The notes under the pieces: generated by a model
What the model was told of the DNA's origin: nothing
Database searches by the model: none
What the model saw: only the letters and a program-made list of their open reading frames with translations
Program-made: the position numbers and the translations under genes
Shown here: one piece after another, positions 51,767 to 63,197 of the stretch
Numbering within the stretch: the stretch's first letter is position 1
Layout: each line of letters begins with the position of its first letter
Source: Bacteroidota bacterium
GTDB taxonomy: Bacteria > Bacteroidota > Bacteroidia > AKYH767-A > OLB10
Length of the DNA stretch: 64,000 nt
Direction of reading: 5' to 3'
Assembly (NCBI GenBank): GCA_016714005.1
Contig: JADJOA010000014.1
Span: forward strand, 930,001-994,000

Positions 51767-53969
51767 CATGTACACAGTAAACCGTAGGGTAATTTATTAC
51801 CGGATAGTTTCTCTTTTTTATGGCTGACATTTGTTTGTCTTTTTGTAATGATGCAAGAGCGCAAAATGGCGAGGATGTTTTATCTGTTTTTGAGTATTGG
51901 GATACGCAAAACCCTTTTGAGGATTTAAAGGGTAAGCGTAAGGGTCCGTTAAAAGAATCGCAGGCTTTTAATGAGAGGCGGTTGAAAACTGCAGAAGCAA
52001 CAGGCAACAACAGGGCTGTGGGAATTGCTGCAAATAACCTTGCGATAGTGTGGTTGGAGAAAGGTGATTTTGAGAAAGCGATTTTTTATGCACAAAAATC
52101 TTTACAGGCATTTGAGAGAATAAATGACCCACGAGCCGTTGCAGTTATTACCGGTGAAATAGGATACATATATGATAAACTGAATGACGATGCCAAAGCA
52201 TTGACTTACTACAATGATGCACTTGCCGGGCTTGATAAAATAAAGGCGCCAAAAATTGTGGCGGCAATTGCCGGCAATCAATCCATTATTTATTTTGAAA
52301 AGAGTGATTCAGTAAATGCAAACAAATCTGTTTTGTTAGCAGGTAAAAATTTTCAGTTGGCAAATGATAAAACCGGTGAAGGGAATTTACATTTAAAGCT
52401 GGGTGAAATTTTTGTGCAGAAAAATAATTCAGTTAAAGCCATTAGAAGTTTTGAAAAAGCGCTTGTACTTTTTAAGGAAGCGCAAAACAAAAAACTTTCG
52501 GCAATTGCTAACCGCAATATGGGTATTGTTTATTTTAAAAAGGGCGATTACGAAAAAGCATTGCAGTTTTTTGAAAAGAGCATTGCAGATGATAAGCAAT
52601 TGCTGGTGCAGAAACTTATTAAAGACACGTACCTTAAAATTGTAACGGTAAGCAGTTTTAAAAAAGACTTTGAAAAAGCTGATTCCTATCACGAAAAATA
52701 CCGTAACCTCAAATCAACATTAGCTGATTTGGAAAAGGTTAAAAAACAAAGCTCATCCAACCTTGAAGAGGAAGTGGCGCAGAAGGAAAAAATTATTTTT
52801 TTACTAAGCCAGCAAAATGCCGAACAGAATAAAATTTTAACACTGCAGGATTATGAGTTAAGCCAGCAGCTTACCGCCACCGAAATAGAAAGGCAGAGTA
52901 AAGAAAAGGCATTGGAAGAATTAAGTCTTACTTCGCAACAAAAAGCGGAAAAGGAAAAGCAGGTTCAATTGCTATCAAAAGAAAAAGCATTGCAGGAATT
53001 GGAGCTTAGTAAAAAGAATTAGAGATTGAACGCCAGAATAAATTCCGCAATTATTTAATTATTGCTGCAGTGTTTGCGGTGTTGCTTGCTTTTTCTTTAT
53101 AACCGTTACCGCTATAAAAAGCGTTCGCTTGAGAGTGTAAACCGCGCACACGATCAGTTGCAGGAGGCGCACTCTCAACTAAAGGCGGCACAGCAGCAAT
53201 TGATACAAAGTGAAAAAATGGCTTCGCTGGGGCAACTTACTGCAGGCATAGCTCACGAAATACAAAACCCACTTAATTTTGTAAATAATTTTTCGAAGCT
53301 TAGTGCAGAAAGCATTGATGAGTTTTTGAAATCGAACGATGCGCAGGAAAAGGAAGATATTATTAGAGATATAAGAGTTAATCTTGAAAAAATTAATCAC
53401 CACGGTAAACGTATTTCCGATATTGTAAAAGGAATGCTGCAACACAGCCGTAGCGATTCGGGTGAAAAAGCGGACACCAACATTAACGCACTTATAAACG
53501 ATGCAGTTTTACTGGCATACCACGGCAAGCGTTCAACAGAACTTGATTTTAACTGTAGTATTGAGGAATCGTTCGATAAAAACATCCCATCACTGAAAAT
53601 TGCGCAGCAGGATTTCAGGCGCGTTATTTTAAACTTTGCCAATAACGCCTTTTATGCCGTATATGAAAAGGAACAACAACTAAAACAAAATAATTTGCTA
53701 AACGGTTACGTGCCCACACTAAACGTAAGCACTATAAAACAAGGAAATAATGTAGCTGTTATTTTGCGCGACAATGGCACCGGCATACCCAATGATATAA
53801 AGGATAAAATCTTTAATCCTTTCTTTACATCAAAACCCACAGGCAAAGGAACCGGCCTGGGGCTATCTATCAGTTACGACATTATCACTAAAATTCATAA
53901 CGGAAAACTTACTTTTGAATCGGAAAAAACAAAGGCAGTACTTTTTTTATAACTATTCCCATTACTTAA
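51767..53969 (+). CDS. TPR-containing sensor histidine kinase
   Basis: Inner-membrane sensor kinase of about 734 residues. The periplasmic part has TPR repeats (GIAANNLAIVWLEKGDFEKA, AVITGEIGYIYDKLNDDAKA, AIANRNMGIVYFKKGDYEKA). Then come a coiled coil, a membrane helix (LIIAAVFAVLLAFFLYN), the His box (GIAHEIQNPLNFVNNFSK) and the ATPase domain (N box NFANNAFYAV, G1 DNGTGIPNDIKDKIF, G2 GKGTGLGLSIS). An ATG at 51767 with a one-base correction gives a signal peptide ending ARAQ; the open frame itself starts at 51820. Other breaks are near 53020 and 53938. No response regulator gene is adjacent. Confidence 0.88.
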
Positions 53970-53972
53970 AAT

Positions 53973-55142
53973 ATGAAATCGAAATTTTTTTATTTCTTTA
54001 TTTCATTGTTACTGCTGAGTGTTTCGGTTAACTATTCTCATGCACAAACCAATATTGATAATTATACGAAGAGGGAAACAGGTTGCTTAAGTGGTAAGTG
54101 CGATAACGGGTGGGGGGTATATGTTTACACCACCGGCAACAAATACGAAGGAAGTTTTATCAATAACCAGCCAAACGGAAAGGGAACTTATTTTTTTAAA
54201 AACGGTAATCGTTACGAGGGTGATTTTTTAAACGGCAAAAAACATGGCAAAGGAATTTTTTATTACGCAGACAGCAGCCGCTACGAAGGCGATTTTATGA
54301 ATGATAAATTGGAAGGGACCGGAATTTTTAATTATGCAAGCGGCAATAAATATATTGGTGCTTTTGCCGATGGTAAAAAAAATGGCGAAGGCACTTACTT
54401 TTTTAAGGACAGCAGCCGTTACTCCGGGAATTTTAAAAATGATTTAGCTGATGGTGAAGGCAAATGGTTTTATGCCAATGGTGATTATTACGTTGGTAGC
54501 TTTACCAAAAATAAAAAGAATGGCAAGGGCATATATGTTTTTGCAGACAGCAGCAGCTACGAGGGCGATTTTGTGTTTGATATTTTTGAAGGACGCGGAG
54601 TGTTTACTTTTAGAGATGGTGGCGTGTATGTTGGCGGGTTTGATAATGATTTGTTTAACGGCAGCGGTGTTTGCTACTATGTCAATGGCGATGTGTTTGT
54701 TGGGCAGTTTAAAAATGGCGGCTACGAAGGCAATGGTAAATATATTTACGTAACAGGCGACAGGTATGAGGGAGGGTTTTCCTCTAACACATTTAACGGT
54801 ACAGGTACATATATTGATGATGATGGCACTAAAACAATTTCCACCTATGAGTTTGGAAGAATTGTTGGAGAGAGCACTGTTATACCAGTGCCATCGGCAG
54901 CAGTTTTTACCCCTGCACCAAAAAAAGACGAACCAACAAAGCCTGCTGTTAAAAGCAGTTGTAATTTGTGCAGTGGGAAAGGTCGTATTTACCAGGCAGA
55001 GGTTAAGCGTAATCGTGTAATTACAAAAGACATTAGCAACGGCTTGGGGCCGCGTAATTTCGTTACCTACACCGTTAGCGAGGTGGTAAAGCCATCAACT
55101 AATTTTACTTGCCGTAACTGTGGCGGGTCGGGGATAAGGTAG
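53973..55142 (+). CDS. Secreted MORN-repeat protein with CxxC ends
   Basis: 389-residue protein in one intact frame. Signal peptide MKSKFFYFFISLLLLSVSVN, HAQ. About ten MORN repeats follow (GNKYEGSFINNQPNGKGTYF, GNRYEGDFLNGKKHGKGIFY and so on to about residue 290). A proline-rich linker leads to two cysteine pairs (CNLCSGKGR and CRNCGGSGIR) like half of a DnaJ zinc finger. It begins 3 bp after the kinase gene, so the two are probably co-transcribed and may act together at the envelope. Confidence 0.82.
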   Translation: MKSKFFYFFISLLLLSVSVNYSHAQTNIDNYTKRETGCLSGKCDNGWGVYVYTTGNKYEGSFINNQPNGKGTYFFKNGNRYEGDFLNGKKHGKGIFYYADSSRYEGDFMNDKLEGTGIFNYASGNKYIGAFADGKKNGEGTYFFKDSSRYSGNFKNDLADGEGKWFYANGDYYVGSFTKNKKNGKGIYVFADSSSYEGDFVFDIFEGRGVFTFRDGGVYVGGFDNDLFNGSGVCYYVNGDVFVGQFKNGGYEGNGKYIYVTGDRYEGGFSSNTFNGTGTYIDDDGTKTISTYEFGRIVGESTVIPVPSAAVFTPAPKKDEPTKPAVKSSCNLCSGKGRIYQAEVKRNRVITKDISNGLGPRNFVTYTVSEVVKPSTNFTCRNCGGSGIR

Positions 55143-55191
55143 TTTATAACAGTGTTTTAATTGTTATTAATTTTCAAAGTAGCTTAACATT

Positions 55192-55977
55192 ATGAATTTT
55201 GTTATTCCTGATAATTATAATTTCTGGAACATAGGTTTTGGATTATATGTCGCCAATACTTTGCGTTATTTAATAATTGCGGGCGGAGCATTCGTAATTT
55301 TTTATGTGGTGCTTAAGCACAAATTCTCTTCAAAAAGGATACAGAAAAAGTTTCCTTCTAATAAAGATTTTGTACGCGAAATAATTTACTCACTCCTCAC
55401 CTTTGTTATTTTTTCTTTTATTGGAATTTTTATTTCGCTTTGCAAGCGCAACGGGTTCACCCTTATGTATAATGACATTAATGATTATGGCATTGTATGG
55501 TATGTTATTAGTATTATTTTAATGTTACTCTTGCACGATACCTACTTTTACTGGACACACCGACTTATGCATCATAAAAAAATATTTCCTGTTTTTCACA
55601 AAGTACATCATCTTTCCAATAATCCCTCTCCTTGGGCGGCATTTGCTTTTCATCCGTTAGAGGCAGTAATTGAAGGAGGTATTTTAATACTCATTGTTTT
55701 TATTATCCCTTCACATCTTTCAGCCATACTTATTTTTTTAGTGATTATGACGGTTATGAATGTGATAGGACATTTAGGTTATGAATTGTATCCAAAAAAC
55801 TTTTTAAAAAATTCTTTTAGCAGGTTAAACAATACCAGCACACATCATAACATGCACCATAGGCTGGTTAACTGCAATTACGGTTTGTATTTTAACTGGT
55901 GGGATAAATGGATGGGGACTAATCATAAGGACTACAACAGCGAATTTTTAAGTATTACTTCAAAAAACGAATGTTAA
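55192..55977 (+). CDS. Sterol desaturase/fatty acid hydroxylase family protein
   Basis: 261-residue integral membrane di-iron enzyme. Four hydrophobic stretches and the three His clusters of the family are present: HDTYFYWTHRLMHH, FHKVHHLSNNPSPW and STHHNMHHRLVN. The end, YGLYFNWWDKWMGTNH, is also typical. It would hydroxylate or desaturate a lipid, perhaps a carotenoid or fatty acid; the substrate cannot be told. Confidence 0.87.
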   Translation: MNFVIPDNYNFWNIGFGLYVANTLRYLIIAGGAFVIFYVVLKHKFSSKRIQKKFPSNKDFVREIIYSLLTFVIFSFIGIFISLCKRNGFTLMYNDINDYGIVWYVISIILMLLLHDTYFYWTHRLMHHKKIFPVFHKVHHLSNNPSPWAAFAFHPLEAVIEGGILILIVFIIPSHLSAILIFLVIMTVMNVIGHLGYELYPKNFLKNSFSRLNNTSTHHNMHHRLVNCNYGLYFNWWDKWMGTNHKDYNSEFLSITSKNEC

Positions 55978-56080
55978 AATTTAACAAACAAAAAAACTTT
56001 TTTAACCCACTAATGTTCTAAAGCAGAAATAAGTCAACAAATAAAATCAGTTAAACAAAATCAATTAAACAAAATCATTT

Positions 56081-56807
56081 ATGAAAAAATCAGTTTTAAA
56101 TTTATCCCAATCTCACACAAAAGAATTTTAGTGGCAAGCATGCTTGCTTTTGCTGTTTTACAACAGGTTGCAAAAAGGATGATGACGATGATGATGCCCC
56201 AACGCCAACGCCAACTTATGGCAAGTTAATGGCAATACATGCTTCACCAGATGCGCCTGGTGTTGATTTGTTAATTGACAATGCAGTGCAAAACTCCTCT
56301 GCCTTAACTTATCCAAATAATACTTCTTATCTTCAGGTTCAAACCGGTACACGTAATGTAAAGATTAATGCAACAGGCACAAGCACTTCAGTAATAAATG
56401 CCAATTTAACTATTGAAGAAAATAAAAACTATTCTGTATTTGCCATTGATAGCCTTTCAACTATTGAAGCTCTTGTTTTAACTGATGACTTAACAGCACC
56501 TGCAAGTGGTAAAGCGCATGTGAGGTTTGTGCATTTATCTCCTAATGCGCCTGCTGTGGATGTGGCAACAGTAGGAGGCACTCCTATTTTTGGCAATTAT
56601 TCCTTCAAACAATATTCCTCCTTTGCTCCGTTGGCTGCACCCAATACGTATAATTTGGAAGTTAGGCTTGCAGGAACTTCAACAGTTGTTTTAAATGTTC
56701 CGGGGGTAAGTTTAACAGCCGGAAAAATTTACACCATTTTCGCTAAAGGATTTGTGGGAGGAACAGGCTCACAGGCATTAGGTGCACAGATAGTTGCCAA
56801 TAATTAA
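56081..56807 (+). CDS. DUF4397 lipoprotein
   Basis: About 242 residues. ATG at 56081. Two frame corrections (about 56115 and 56160) give a lipoprotein signal (ILVASMLAFAVF, TTGCKKDDDDDD) followed by a TP-rich linker and the DUF4397 body (KLMAIHASPDAPGVDLLIDN, AHVRFVHLSPNAPAVDVATV, YTIFAKGFVGG). Such proteins are exported and surface-facing; function unknown. A terminator follows. Confidence 0.8.
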
Positions 56808-56838
56808 CGACAGCAATTTAATTTATTAAATAATTCTT

Positions 56839-56871
56839 AAAGCCCGTTTCTCCACACGAGGAACGGGCTTT
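56839..56871 (+). terminator. Rho-independent terminator
   Basis: AAAGCCCGTT (56839-56848) pairs with AACGGGCTTT (56862-56871), with four more inner pairs, followed by TATTTTTT. Confidence 0.9.
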
Positions 56872-56992
56872 ATTTTTTACTTATTCATTTGATATTATTA
56901 CAATCATTTGTAGGATTCAAATACAGTCATTATTTTTGGTGAAGCATTTTCAATTCATAACTCATCATTCATAATTTTTAATTCTCTTCCTC

Positions 56993-57803
56993 ATGTATTT
57001 CAGCGAAAACATAAAACTATTGCGTAAGCGTAAAAACCGCACTCAAGATGTTGTAGCGAGCGAACTTGGTTTCTCACGCTCTACTTTAAACAGCTACGAA
57101 AATGGCTCGGTGGTTAATCCTACAGTAGAGGCCCTTATTGGTTTTTCTAACTATTACAAAATTTCTATTGACACCATGTTGCGTATTGATATGAACAAGC
57201 TGAGCGATTTAAAACTGCGCGAGCTTGAACTGGGTTATGACGATTATGTAAGAGGCAGCAAATTGCGTGTGCTTGCTACTACAGTTGACAGCCGCAACCG
57301 CGAAAACATTGAATTGGTTCCTGTAAGAGCTAAAGCAGGGTACACTGCGGGTTACAACGATCCGGAATATATAAGAACGTTGCCTACTTTTTCAGTTACC
57401 ATTTTTATCGCCTGATAAAAAATACCGGACGTTTCAGATTAATGGAGACAGCATGTTACCCATCCCCGATAAATCATACATAACCTGCGAGTTTGTTGAA
57501 GACTGGAACCAGGTGAAAGACGGCAATGCTTATATTGTTTTAACGGTTTTTGATGTCGTTGTTTTTAAAGTGGCATTTAATCTGCTTATATAATATATTA
57601 TACTTTTTCTTCGTTCACTCAATCCAGAATACAAACCTTATGAAGTTCATTTAAACGAAATAAAAGAAATATGGAAGTTTGTAAACTATATAAGCGCTGA
57701 AATGCCCGATGGTCATTTTCAGAATGAAAAATTGCTTAATACGGTTTCGCGTTTAGAAAACGAAATGCAGAAAATAAAAGGAATGGTTGGGATAGTGAAT
57801 TAA
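56993..57803 (+). CDS. XRE-HTH / S24 peptidase-like regulator
   Basis: About 269 residues. The N-terminal HTH (FSENIKLLRKRKNRTQDVVA, LGFSRSTLNSYENGSVVNP) binds DNA. The C-terminal LexA/CI-like domain shows the Ser in INGDSMLPIPDKS and the Lys in VVFKVAFN, the dyad used for self-cleavage in this superfamily. A helical tail follows (EYKPYEVHLNEIKEIWKFVN, LENEMQKIKGM). Frame breaks near 57405 and 57585. It may be a stress or prophage-type repressor, but no phage genes are near. Confidence 0.82.
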
Positions 57804-57808
57804 ACCGG

Positions 57809-59057
57809 CTATGATTTTTCTTCCCAAACCTGTGCAAGGTTAACAAGCACTTCCACGGCCTTATTCATATCCTGTACGCTTACATATTCCTGTTTGCTGT
57901 GTATTGCCATTTCGCCAGTAAAAATATTGGGGCATGGCATTCCCATAAATGAAAGTCTTGCGCCATCGGTGCCGCCTCTTATATTCATTCGCACCGGAGC
58001 AAGAAAGCTACGTTTGTAAGCTTCTTCTGCATATTCCATTACTTGCGGATTTTTGTCTAAAACTTCTTTCATGTTCCGATACTGTTCGGTTGCTTTTACT
58101 TCGTAACGGCTCCCTAAATATTTTGCAATGGCTTTTTTTGCAAGTTCCTCCAAAATATTTTTATAATCGCGTAATTTGGAAGAAGTAAAATCGCGCAATA
58201 TAAATTTAGCTTCTGCTTCTTCAAGTCCTCCACTAATTGCAACAGGGTGTACAAAACCTTCATAGCCTTCTGTTGTTTCGGGGCTAAGGTTGTGTTCAGG
58301 CAATAATGTAAGAAAATATGCAAGCACTTTTTGTGCATTTACCATTTTATCTTTTGCATAACCTGGATGAGCACTTACGCCAAAAATTTTTACTGAGCAA
58401 GCATCAGCGGAAAAATTTTCTCCTTCTAGAGTAGCACGCTCACCGCCATCCAATGTGTAACCAAACTGTGCGCCTAATTTTTTCATGTCAACTTTATTTA
58501 CCCCTCTGCCAATTTCCTCGTCAGGAGTAAATAGAATTTTTATACTGCCATGTTTAACGGCAGGGTTGGTTAAAATGTACTGAACAAAATCCATAATAAT
58601 GGCAATTCCTGCTTTATCGTCAGCGCCAAGCAGAGTTAGGCCTGATGCGGTAATTATATCATCGCCAATTCTTTCTTTTAAATAGGGTGATCTTTTTTGA
58701 AATAACAATAGTGTTATCATCAGGCAAAACAATATCACTACCATCCCATTTAGTGTGAATAATAGGTTTAACGTTGGTGCCGCTACAATCGGGAGCAGTA
58801 TCTACGTGAGAACAAAAACAAATTACAGGAACTGTTTTATGGCTGTTGCTTTTAATTGTTGCATATACGTAACCATGTTCATCAGTATGTGCATCGGTTA
58901 CGCCTAAAGCAACCAATTCTTTTGCGAGCAAAGCGCTTAAATCTTTTTGCTTAAAGCTACTGGGTTGTGTATTAGAGTTGGGGTCGGCAGTAGTATCAAT
59001 TTGCACATATCGTATTAAGCGCTCTGCGGTTGAGTGCTGGTAGTTTGAAAGACTCAT
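57809..59057 (-). CDS. pepT: Peptidase T (tripeptidase)
   Basis: Cytosolic zinc aminopeptidase of the M20 family that releases the first residue of tripeptides. About 416 residues. Metal and catalytic sites: CFCSHVDTAPD (His, Asp), TLLGADDKAGIAI (Asp), FTPDEEIGRGV (Glu pair), and the C-terminal RGGTDGARLSFMG and NIFTGEMAIHSKQEY. One frame break near 58680 in an A/T run. Its gene starts 18 bp after the NtrC-type regulator. Confidence 0.93.
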
Positions 59058-59075
59058 TTTTTTATCACTTATATA

Positions 59076-60238
59076 TTAACGGGGCATGGCAACAAAATTT
59101 ACCACATCATCTTTTGTAATTGTTTTGCCGCCAAGTATGACCAAGCGCTCTACAACATTACGAAGTTCGCGAATGTTTCCTGTCCAAGATTGCTTTTGTA
59201 ATTCGGCAGTTGCAGCATCTTCTATTCCTTTAACCGGCATTTTATAATCATCACACACATCCTTTAAAAAGTATTTTACCAATTGCGGAATATCTTCTTT
59301 ACGGTTATCAAGCGATGGAACCTGAATTAATATCACACTCAAACGATGGTATAAATCTTCGCGGAAATTATTTTTTTCTATTTCAGATTTAAGATCTTTG
59401 TTAGTAGCGGCAAGAATGCGAACGTCCACATTAAAATCCTTATCGCCACCCACACGCGTAATTTTATTTTCCTGTAATGCACGCAACACCTTAGCTTGTG
59501 CACTAAGGCTCATGTCCCCAATTTCATCTAAAAACAAGGTACCTCCGTTTGCAGATTCAAACTTGCCTATGCGTTGTTTAATTGCTGAAGTGAATGCGCC
59601 TTTTTCGTGCCCAAACAATTCGCTCTCTATCAATTCAGAAGGAATGGCCGCACAGTTTACTTCTACTAAAGGCTGGTCAGCACGGTTGCTTTTTTCATGT
59701 ATCCAGCGTGCCACAAGCTCTTTGCCTGTGCCGTTGCTACCTGTAATTAAAACACGCGCATCGGTAGGAGCTACGCGATCAATCATGTCTTTAATTTTTT
59801 TCATTCCCTCACCCTCACCAATCATTTCGGTGGTTTTATTGATTTTGCGCTTTAATGTTTTAGTTTCTTTAACTAATGATGACCTGTCCATAGCATTGCG
59901 CAACGTAATTAAAATACGGTTGAGGTCAAGCGGTTTAGGAATAAAATCGAAAGCGCCTTTTTTATCGCTTCCACAGCAGTGTCAATAGTGCCATGGCCAC
60001 TAATCATTACTACAGGTGTATCGGGTGCAATCTGCTGTAGTTTATCAAGCACTTCCATGCCATCCATGCGCGGCATTTTTATGTCTGAAAAAATTATATC
60101 GTATTTTTCTTTTTCGGCAAGTTTAGTGCCCTCTATACCATCAGGTGCCTCATCCACTTTATATTTTTCGTACTCTAAAATTTCTTTTAAAGAGTTGCGA
60201 ATACTTTTCTCATCATCAATAATTAAAATTCTGCCCAT
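59076..60238 (-). CDS. NtrC-type response regulator without DNA-binding domain
   Basis: About 388 residues. Receiver domain (ILIIDDEKSIRNSLKEILE, phospho-Asp in IIFSDIKMPRMDGMEVL, VVMISGHGTIDTAVEAIKK), frame break near 59955, then the AAA+ domain: Walker A TGSNGTGKELVARWIHE, the sigma-54 loop read as GAFTSA instead of GAFTGA, Walker B GGTLFLDEIGDMS, and GNIRELRNVVERLVIL. It stops right after the AAA+ lid (VVNFVAMPR), so the usual C-terminal HTH is absent. Target genes are unknown; it is first in an operon with pepT. Confidence 0.87.
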
Positions 60239-60399
60239 GTGGTTTTTCTGTTATTAAAATTTGTTGCGCGAATCTACAAACAGAAAATCTCAGACACAAA
60301 ACAGTTTGTTCCAAATTTTGTATTGCCTTACTTTAGTTGATTCTGTAAAAAAGAACTGCTTTTTTATTATTTATGCTCCATACAAATTTGAAAATAACT

Positions 60400-60857
60400 A
60401 TGTCTTTAAAAAGAAAATACTAATTGGCATTGTAGCGTTGCTTGGTGTAATACAGTTTATAAAACCAGAGCGCAATGAAGGAGAGGTGTTTGGCATAAAC
60501 CATATTTCAAATGTTATTACAGTTCCTGCAGATGTAAGTAAAATATTGGTAGTGTCATGCAACGATTGCCATTCTAACCAAACTTATTACCCGTGGTATG
60601 CTAATATACAGCCTTTAGCATGGTGGCTTGCCGGGCATGTTAATGATGGAAAGAAACATTTGAATTTTTCGGAGTTTGCAACATACAGCGCAAAAAAGCA
60701 AAACCATAAAATGGAGGAAATTGCTGAGATGATTGAAAAGCACGAGATGCCTTTAGGTTCTTATACATTGGTGCATACAGATGCTGTTTTAAATGCCGAA
60801 CAGCAAAGGATATTGATAGATTGGGCAAAAGCAAATTATAAGCCCGGAATTGAGTAG
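60400..60857 (+). CDS. Haem-binding domain protein (c-type CxxCH)
   Basis: About 153 residues. The start ATG at 60400 needs one extra A to join the frame (MSLKKKILIGIVALLG), giving an N-terminal anchor helix. The domain has a single haem motif in VVSCNDCHSNQTYYPWYANI, followed by PLAWWLAGHVNDGKKHLNFS and MEEIAEMIEKHEMPLGSYTL, as in the Haem_bd family. Likely periplasmic, membrane-anchored. Electron partner unknown. Confidence 0.8.
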
Positions 60858-60897
60858 TATGTAAATCTGTTTGTGTAAGTTGAAGTAAAAATTTTCT

Positions 60898-61560
60898 ATG
60901 AATAAAAAGCTGTATAATTCATATACTGACGAGGATAAAATTCTTTTACGCAAGCATTTAGTGGTAGAAGCATTTAGAGTTAGGCGTGAGTTGAACAGAC
61001 CACCCCTTCCCAATGAATTAATGGCCGGGAGAAATTATAGGCAAACACCCTACTCAATGGTTTTTGGTACTTACGAGGATTTTTATAAAACAATGTCCTT
61101 TGATTTTTTTAAGTATGCCTCCGGAGAAAAACTTACTGAGGAGGAGCTTATAAAAATTATTAAGAAAGTTTGCCGCGTCCTGGGAACTACACCTTCCATG
61201 AAACAATTTGAGTTAATGAGTTCGCTCAATTTGGGAGATATAAAAAAGCATTTTAGAAATTTTGGAAGAGCCGTTGCCGCTGCCGACCCCGATGTAAAAC
61301 GCATACGAAGCGCACACTTTACCAGAGAAAAACTTTTGCAGATATTAATACAAATTGAGCGCAAGACAAAACGACTTCCCCAAAAAAATGACATACATAA
61401 ACTGGGAGTGCCTACCCTTCGTTTTTACAGAAAAAAATTTGGATCCTTTAGAAAAGCGTTAATTGAAGCAGGATTTGAAATACCAGAAAAAACGCATCCT
61501 CAAAACATTCACCAAAGACGTAAAAAGCGATTAAAGAAAATGCTTGCTGAAATGAAATAG
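60898..61560 (+). CDS. HNH_repeat-type DNA-binding protein
   Basis: 220 residues in one frame. It has about three copies of a helical unit like the homing-endonuclease-associated repeat (FGTYEDFYKTM near residue 58; IIKKVCRVLGTTPSMKQFEL then FRNFGRAVAAAD; LLQILIQIERKTKRLP then FGSFRKALIEAGFEIP). The C-terminus is very basic (RRKKRLKKMLAEMK). No HNH or GIY-YIG nuclease is present, so it is probably a DNA-binding protein. Role unknown. Confidence 0.65.
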   Translation: MNKKLYNSYTDEDKILLRKHLVVEAFRVRRELNRPPLPNELMAGRNYRQTPYSMVFGTYEDFYKTMSFDFFKYASGEKLTEEELIKIIKKVCRVLGTTPSMKQFELMSSLNLGDIKKHFRNFGRAVAAADPDVKRIRSAHFTREKLLQILIQIERKTKRLPQKNDIHKLGVPTLRFYRKKFGSFRKALIEAGFEIPEKTHPQNIHQRRKKRLKKMLAEMK

Positions 61561-61658
61561 GATAGCGGATAATTACTTTAAGTTTTTAATCTCCCTCAAA
61601 AGGAGGCCTTTTTAAAAAAACGCTTTTGAACTAAACTATTTTGACATAATTTTACCCA

Positions 61659-63182
61659 ATGCCATTGGTAAATTCTATACTCAGCTGGATAATGAAAAAG
61701 CGTATTCATCAAATTGAGCTTTTTATGAAATACCCATGCGATGTGCAAGAAGAATTGTTAAGCCGATTGGTAACACTTGCACGCTTTACTGAGTATGGCA
61801 AACAATATGACTTTAGTACTATTGAAAGTTATTCTGATTTTAAAAGCCGTGTGCCTGTTAATGACTACGAATCATTGAAGGATTTGATAAGTCGTACTAT
61901 GCATGGCGAACAAAATTTGCTGTGGCATAGCGATATAAAATGGTTTGCCAAATCAAGCGGCACAACAAGTGATAAAAGTAAGTTTATTCCGGTAAGTGAG
62001 GAATCTTTGGAGGACTGTAATTTTAAGGGCGGAAAAGATTTGTTGTCAATTTACTGTAGCAATTATCCAGACACACAAGTGTTTGGAGGCAAGTTGCTAA
62101 CTTTAGGTGGCAGCCACAGCATTAACACTTTTAATCATGATTCCTATTCGGGAGATTTATCAGCAATTCTTATTCAAAATCTTCCGTTATGGATTCAGGT
62201 AATGCGCACCCCCGATATTTCTATAGCGCTTATGGATGAGTGGGAAGAAAAAATTGAAAAAGTAGCACGGCTAACGGTTAGCGAAAACGTGACAAACATG
62301 TCGGGAGTTCCATCCTGGACGCTTGTATTGCTTAAGCGTGTGCTTGAAATAACTGGTAAGAAAAACATCACCGAAATATGGCCCAATATGGAATTGTTTG
62401 TGCATGGTGCCGTTAGTTTTACTCCATACAAATCGCAGTTTGAAAAAGTTATTGGAAAAAAATTAATTATTTAGAAACATATAATGCCTCTGAGGGATTT
62501 TTTGGCATTCAGGATTTAAGGGAATCAGACGAGATGCTGCTGATGCTTGATTATGGTATTTTTATGAGTTTATACCAATGGATGAGATTGAAAAGGAATT
62601 TCCGAAAACGCTGTCCTTAGCCGAAGTGGAACTAAATAAAAATTACGCTATTGTAATTACTACCAATGCCGGCTTGTGGCGTTATAAGATTGGTGATACT
62701 GTTTCGTTTACATCTCTTAACCCTTACCGTATTAAAATTACAGGTAGAACCGCCCATTTTATAAATGCTTTTGGCGAAGAATTAATTGTAGATAATGCAG
62801 ATAAGGCAATAGTTGCAGCAAGCATCCTTACAAATTCGCATGTGCGTGAGTACACTGCTGCTCCTATTTATTTTTCGGATGATAATAATGGCGCTCATGA
62901 ATGGTTGATAGAGTTTGATAAAGAGCCTGAAGACATTATAATGTTTACACAAGCATTGGATGAGGAGCTAAAAAAAATAAACTCGGATTATGAAGCCAAG
63001 CGCTATAAGAATATGACGCTTAGGATGCCCGTAGTAAGAAAAATAGAATCAAATTCTTTTATGAGTGGCTGAGAATAAACAATAAACTTGGTGGGCAGCA
63101 CAAGATACCACGCTTAGCCAACAATAGAAGGTATGTAGATGAACTTTTAAATTTAACCGGAACTCAGCAAACGGTTATTTAA
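61659..63182 (+). CDS. GH3-family acyl-adenylate ligase-like protein
   Basis: About 507 residues. Bacterial members resemble plant GH3 amido synthetases, which adenylate an acid and join it to an amino acid; the bacterial substrate is unknown. ATP motif WFAKSSGTTSDKSKFIPVSE; further TLGGSHSI, MSGVPSWTLVLLKRVLE, ETYNASEGFFGIQD, ITTNAGLWRYKIGDTVSFTS, FINAFGEELIVDNADKAI and the end KLGGQHKIPRLANNRRYVDE. Frame breaks near 62468, 62563 and 63065. Confidence 0.85.
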
Positions 63183-63197
63183 TATCTTGAAAATTTT

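Noticed and set aside
56993..57803. Prophage based on the XRE/S24 regulator
   Set aside because: No structural, lysis, integrase or replication phage genes are nearby; a lone regulator is not enough.
60898..61560. Homing endonuclease
   Set aside because: Only the associated DNA-binding repeats are present; no HNH, GIY-YIG or LAGLIDADG motif is seen.
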